Of a stretch of 64,000 nt of DNA, positions 63,046 through 64,000 are shown piece by piece (position 1 is the first letter of the stretch; each line of letters opens with the position of its first letter). The stretch comes from Rhodopirellula bahusiensis (lineage in GTDB: Bacteria > Planctomycetota > Planctomycetia > Pirellulales > Pirellulaceae): assembly GCF_002727185.1 (NCBI RefSeq), contig NZ_NIZW01000018.1, forward strand, positions 62,001-126,000. The letters run 5' to 3'. A model generated the notes under the pieces. The model was given only the letters and a program-made list of their open reading frames with translations. It ran no database searches and was not told the DNA's origin. The position numbers and the translations under genes are program-made.

Positions 63046-64000
63046 ATGACGCTTGGATTGATTCGCTGGAAGACGTTGGCTTGGTCACTGACGATTTGTT
63101 GCTTCGTGCACTGGGCGACGCCGATCAGATCAACCACTGCCGCCAAGCCAAACGTGGTGATGATTTTGACGGACGACCAAGCCCCGTGGGCTTTTGCAGA
63201 AGCCGTTCGTTCAGGACAGTTCGACGACGTGCCGGTTCCATCGACGCCAAACATGGATCGATTGGCAGCAGAAGGAGCCGTGTTTCGCAACTTCTTCTGC
63301 ACCACTCCGGTCTGCAGTCCGGCTCGGGCGACCTTGATGACAGGCCGCTACGCCAGCGAATTGGGGATCACCGATTTCATCCCACAACCGGGACACAAAC
63401 TCTACGATCCCGAAGCTCCCGTTTTCCTCGATCCCGATACCACAACGACCTTCGCAGAAGTCTTGCAGCGTCAGGGCTATCGCACCGGTCTGGTCGGCAA
63501 ATGGCACCTCGGTGACTGGACGGCATCGGAGGACGGCGACAAACACCCGACTCAACACGGATTCGATTCGTTCATGGGGCTGACAGGAGGCGGGACGTCG
63601 CCGGACAACCCCGAACTGGAACTCGACGGCAAAGTCCACACCTTCGAGGGACTGACAACAGACATCCTGACGGATCATGCCATCGAGTTCGTGGAACACA
63701 ACGCGGACCGTCCGTTCTTTCTGTGCCTGTCAACTCGAGCACCTCATGGGCGCTGGTTGCCGGTCGCGCCGGAGGACTGGGAACCGTATGACACGATGGA
63801 TCCAACCATCCCAGATTACCCAGGACTGGATACGACGCGGGTTCGCAAAATGATGAAGGAGTATTTGGCCAGCACGACTGGCGTGGACCGCAACCTCGGG
63901 CGATTGCTGCGAACGCTCGACGACCGAGGTTTGAGTTCCAACACGATTGTGATCTTCACGTCGGATCACGGATTCAACATGGGCCACAATGGAATCTGGC
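63046..64000 (+). CDS. Type I sulfatase, secreted (partial, 3' end beyond window)
   Basis: The frame is open from the ATG at 63046 to the right edge, about 318 codons. It has a signal peptide (hydrophobic at 11-24), the metal pocket VVMILTDDQAPW, the formylglycine motif C90-S-P-A-R94 and the active-site segments GKWHLGDW and IFTSDHGFNMG. It is a third sulfatase, not closely like the other two in sequence. An in-frame TTG at 63028 is an alternative start. The C-terminal domain is outside the window. Confidence 0.93.
   Translation, partial: MTLGLIRWKTLAWSLTICCFVHWATPIRSTTAAKPNVVMILTDDQAPWAFAEAVRSGQFDDVPVPSTPNMDRLAAEGAVFRNFFCTTPVCSPARATLMTGRYASELGITDFIPQPGHKLYDPEAPVFLDPDTTTTFAEVLQRQGYRTGLVGKWHLGDWTASEDGDKHPTQHGFDSFMGLTGGGTSPDNPELELDGKVHTFEGLTTDILTDHAIEFVEHNADRPFFLCLSTRAPHGRWLPVAPEDWEPYDTMDPTIPDYPGLDTTRVRKMMKEYLASTTGVDRNLGRLLRTLDDRGLSSNTIVIFTSDHGFNMGHNGIW

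Noticed and set aside
1-64000. Search for tRNA, rRNA, insertion sequences and attachment sites
   Set aside because: No cloverleaf, rRNA motif, transposase or tRNA-adjacent direct repeat was recognised by eye. A proper scan could still find a small RNA.

Overview
The window looks like chromosomal DNA of a planctomycete, most probably a Rhodopirellula-like member of the Pirellulaceae. The case rests on gene content: three type I sulfatases, a DUF1592/DUF1552 gene pair, a large PVC-type heme-binding dehydrogenase-like protein, a DUF1559 prepilin-like protein, a DUF1598-like protein, a PEP-CTERM protein, a prokaryotic AP2-like protein, and moderate GC with long spurious antisense ORFs. No rRNA, tRNA, CRISPR array, phage or transposase gene was found. 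The genus is an inference.

Layout. 1-9.4 kb: a partial outer-membrane barrel protein (runs off the left edge), a HEAT-like membrane protein, a secreted glycerophosphodiesterase, a DUF1598-like secreted protein, 6-phosphogluconate dehydrogenase (gnd), a secreted protein with STN-like modules and a HEAT/TPR protein. 9.4-20.8 kb: small unknowns, an AP2-like protein with a clear terminator, an aldo/keto reductase, a tetraheme cytochrome c, an EEP-family nuclease/phosphatase, a dicarboxylate/cation symporter and two overlapping NfeD-family genes. 20.8-26.8 kb: PEP-CTERM and DUF1559 proteins in a more AT-rich patch, greA with a membrane-protein partner, yacG, and a retropepsin-like protease. 26.9-31.7 kb: the DUF1592-DUF1552 pair and an OmpA-like lipoprotein.

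31.9-37.5 kb: a HAD phosphatase, then a tight plus-strand cluster menG-ubiX-ubiA-mqnE that builds menaquinone by the futalosine route, then dapA with a textbook terminator. 37.8-48.9 kb: a LuxR-type response regulator beside a 1-kb gene-free stretch, a DUF4261-like acidic protein, zwf, a sulfatase, an overlapping sensor kinase and sigma-54 activator pair, and lpxB. 49-58.5 kb: two membrane or secreted unknowns, an orphan dihydrolipoyl dehydrogenase overlapping a dual-specificity phosphatase gene, a SIMPL protein, the giant PVC-type cytochrome protein and a rhomboid protease. 58.6-64 kb: a second sulfatase, a minus-strand run of small unknowns with an ankyrin protein, a GNAT acetyltransferase and a third sulfatase that runs off the right edge.

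How the genes fit together. zwf and gnd give the oxidative pentose phosphate branch but lie 34 kb apart. The menaquinone genes, the tetraheme cytochrome and the secreted heme proteins point to a respiratory life. The sulfatases and the secreted heme proteins fit breakdown of sulfated marine polysaccharide. lpxB, OmpA and the barrel protein indicate a Gram-negative type outer membrane. Several intergenic regions hold perfect inverted repeats or degenerate tandem repeats. No single new multigene defence or biosynthetic system stands out. The best leads are the duplicated NfeD/SppA-like protease, the AP2-like protein, the cotranscribed lipoamide dehydrogenase/phosphatase pair and the intergenic repeat elements.
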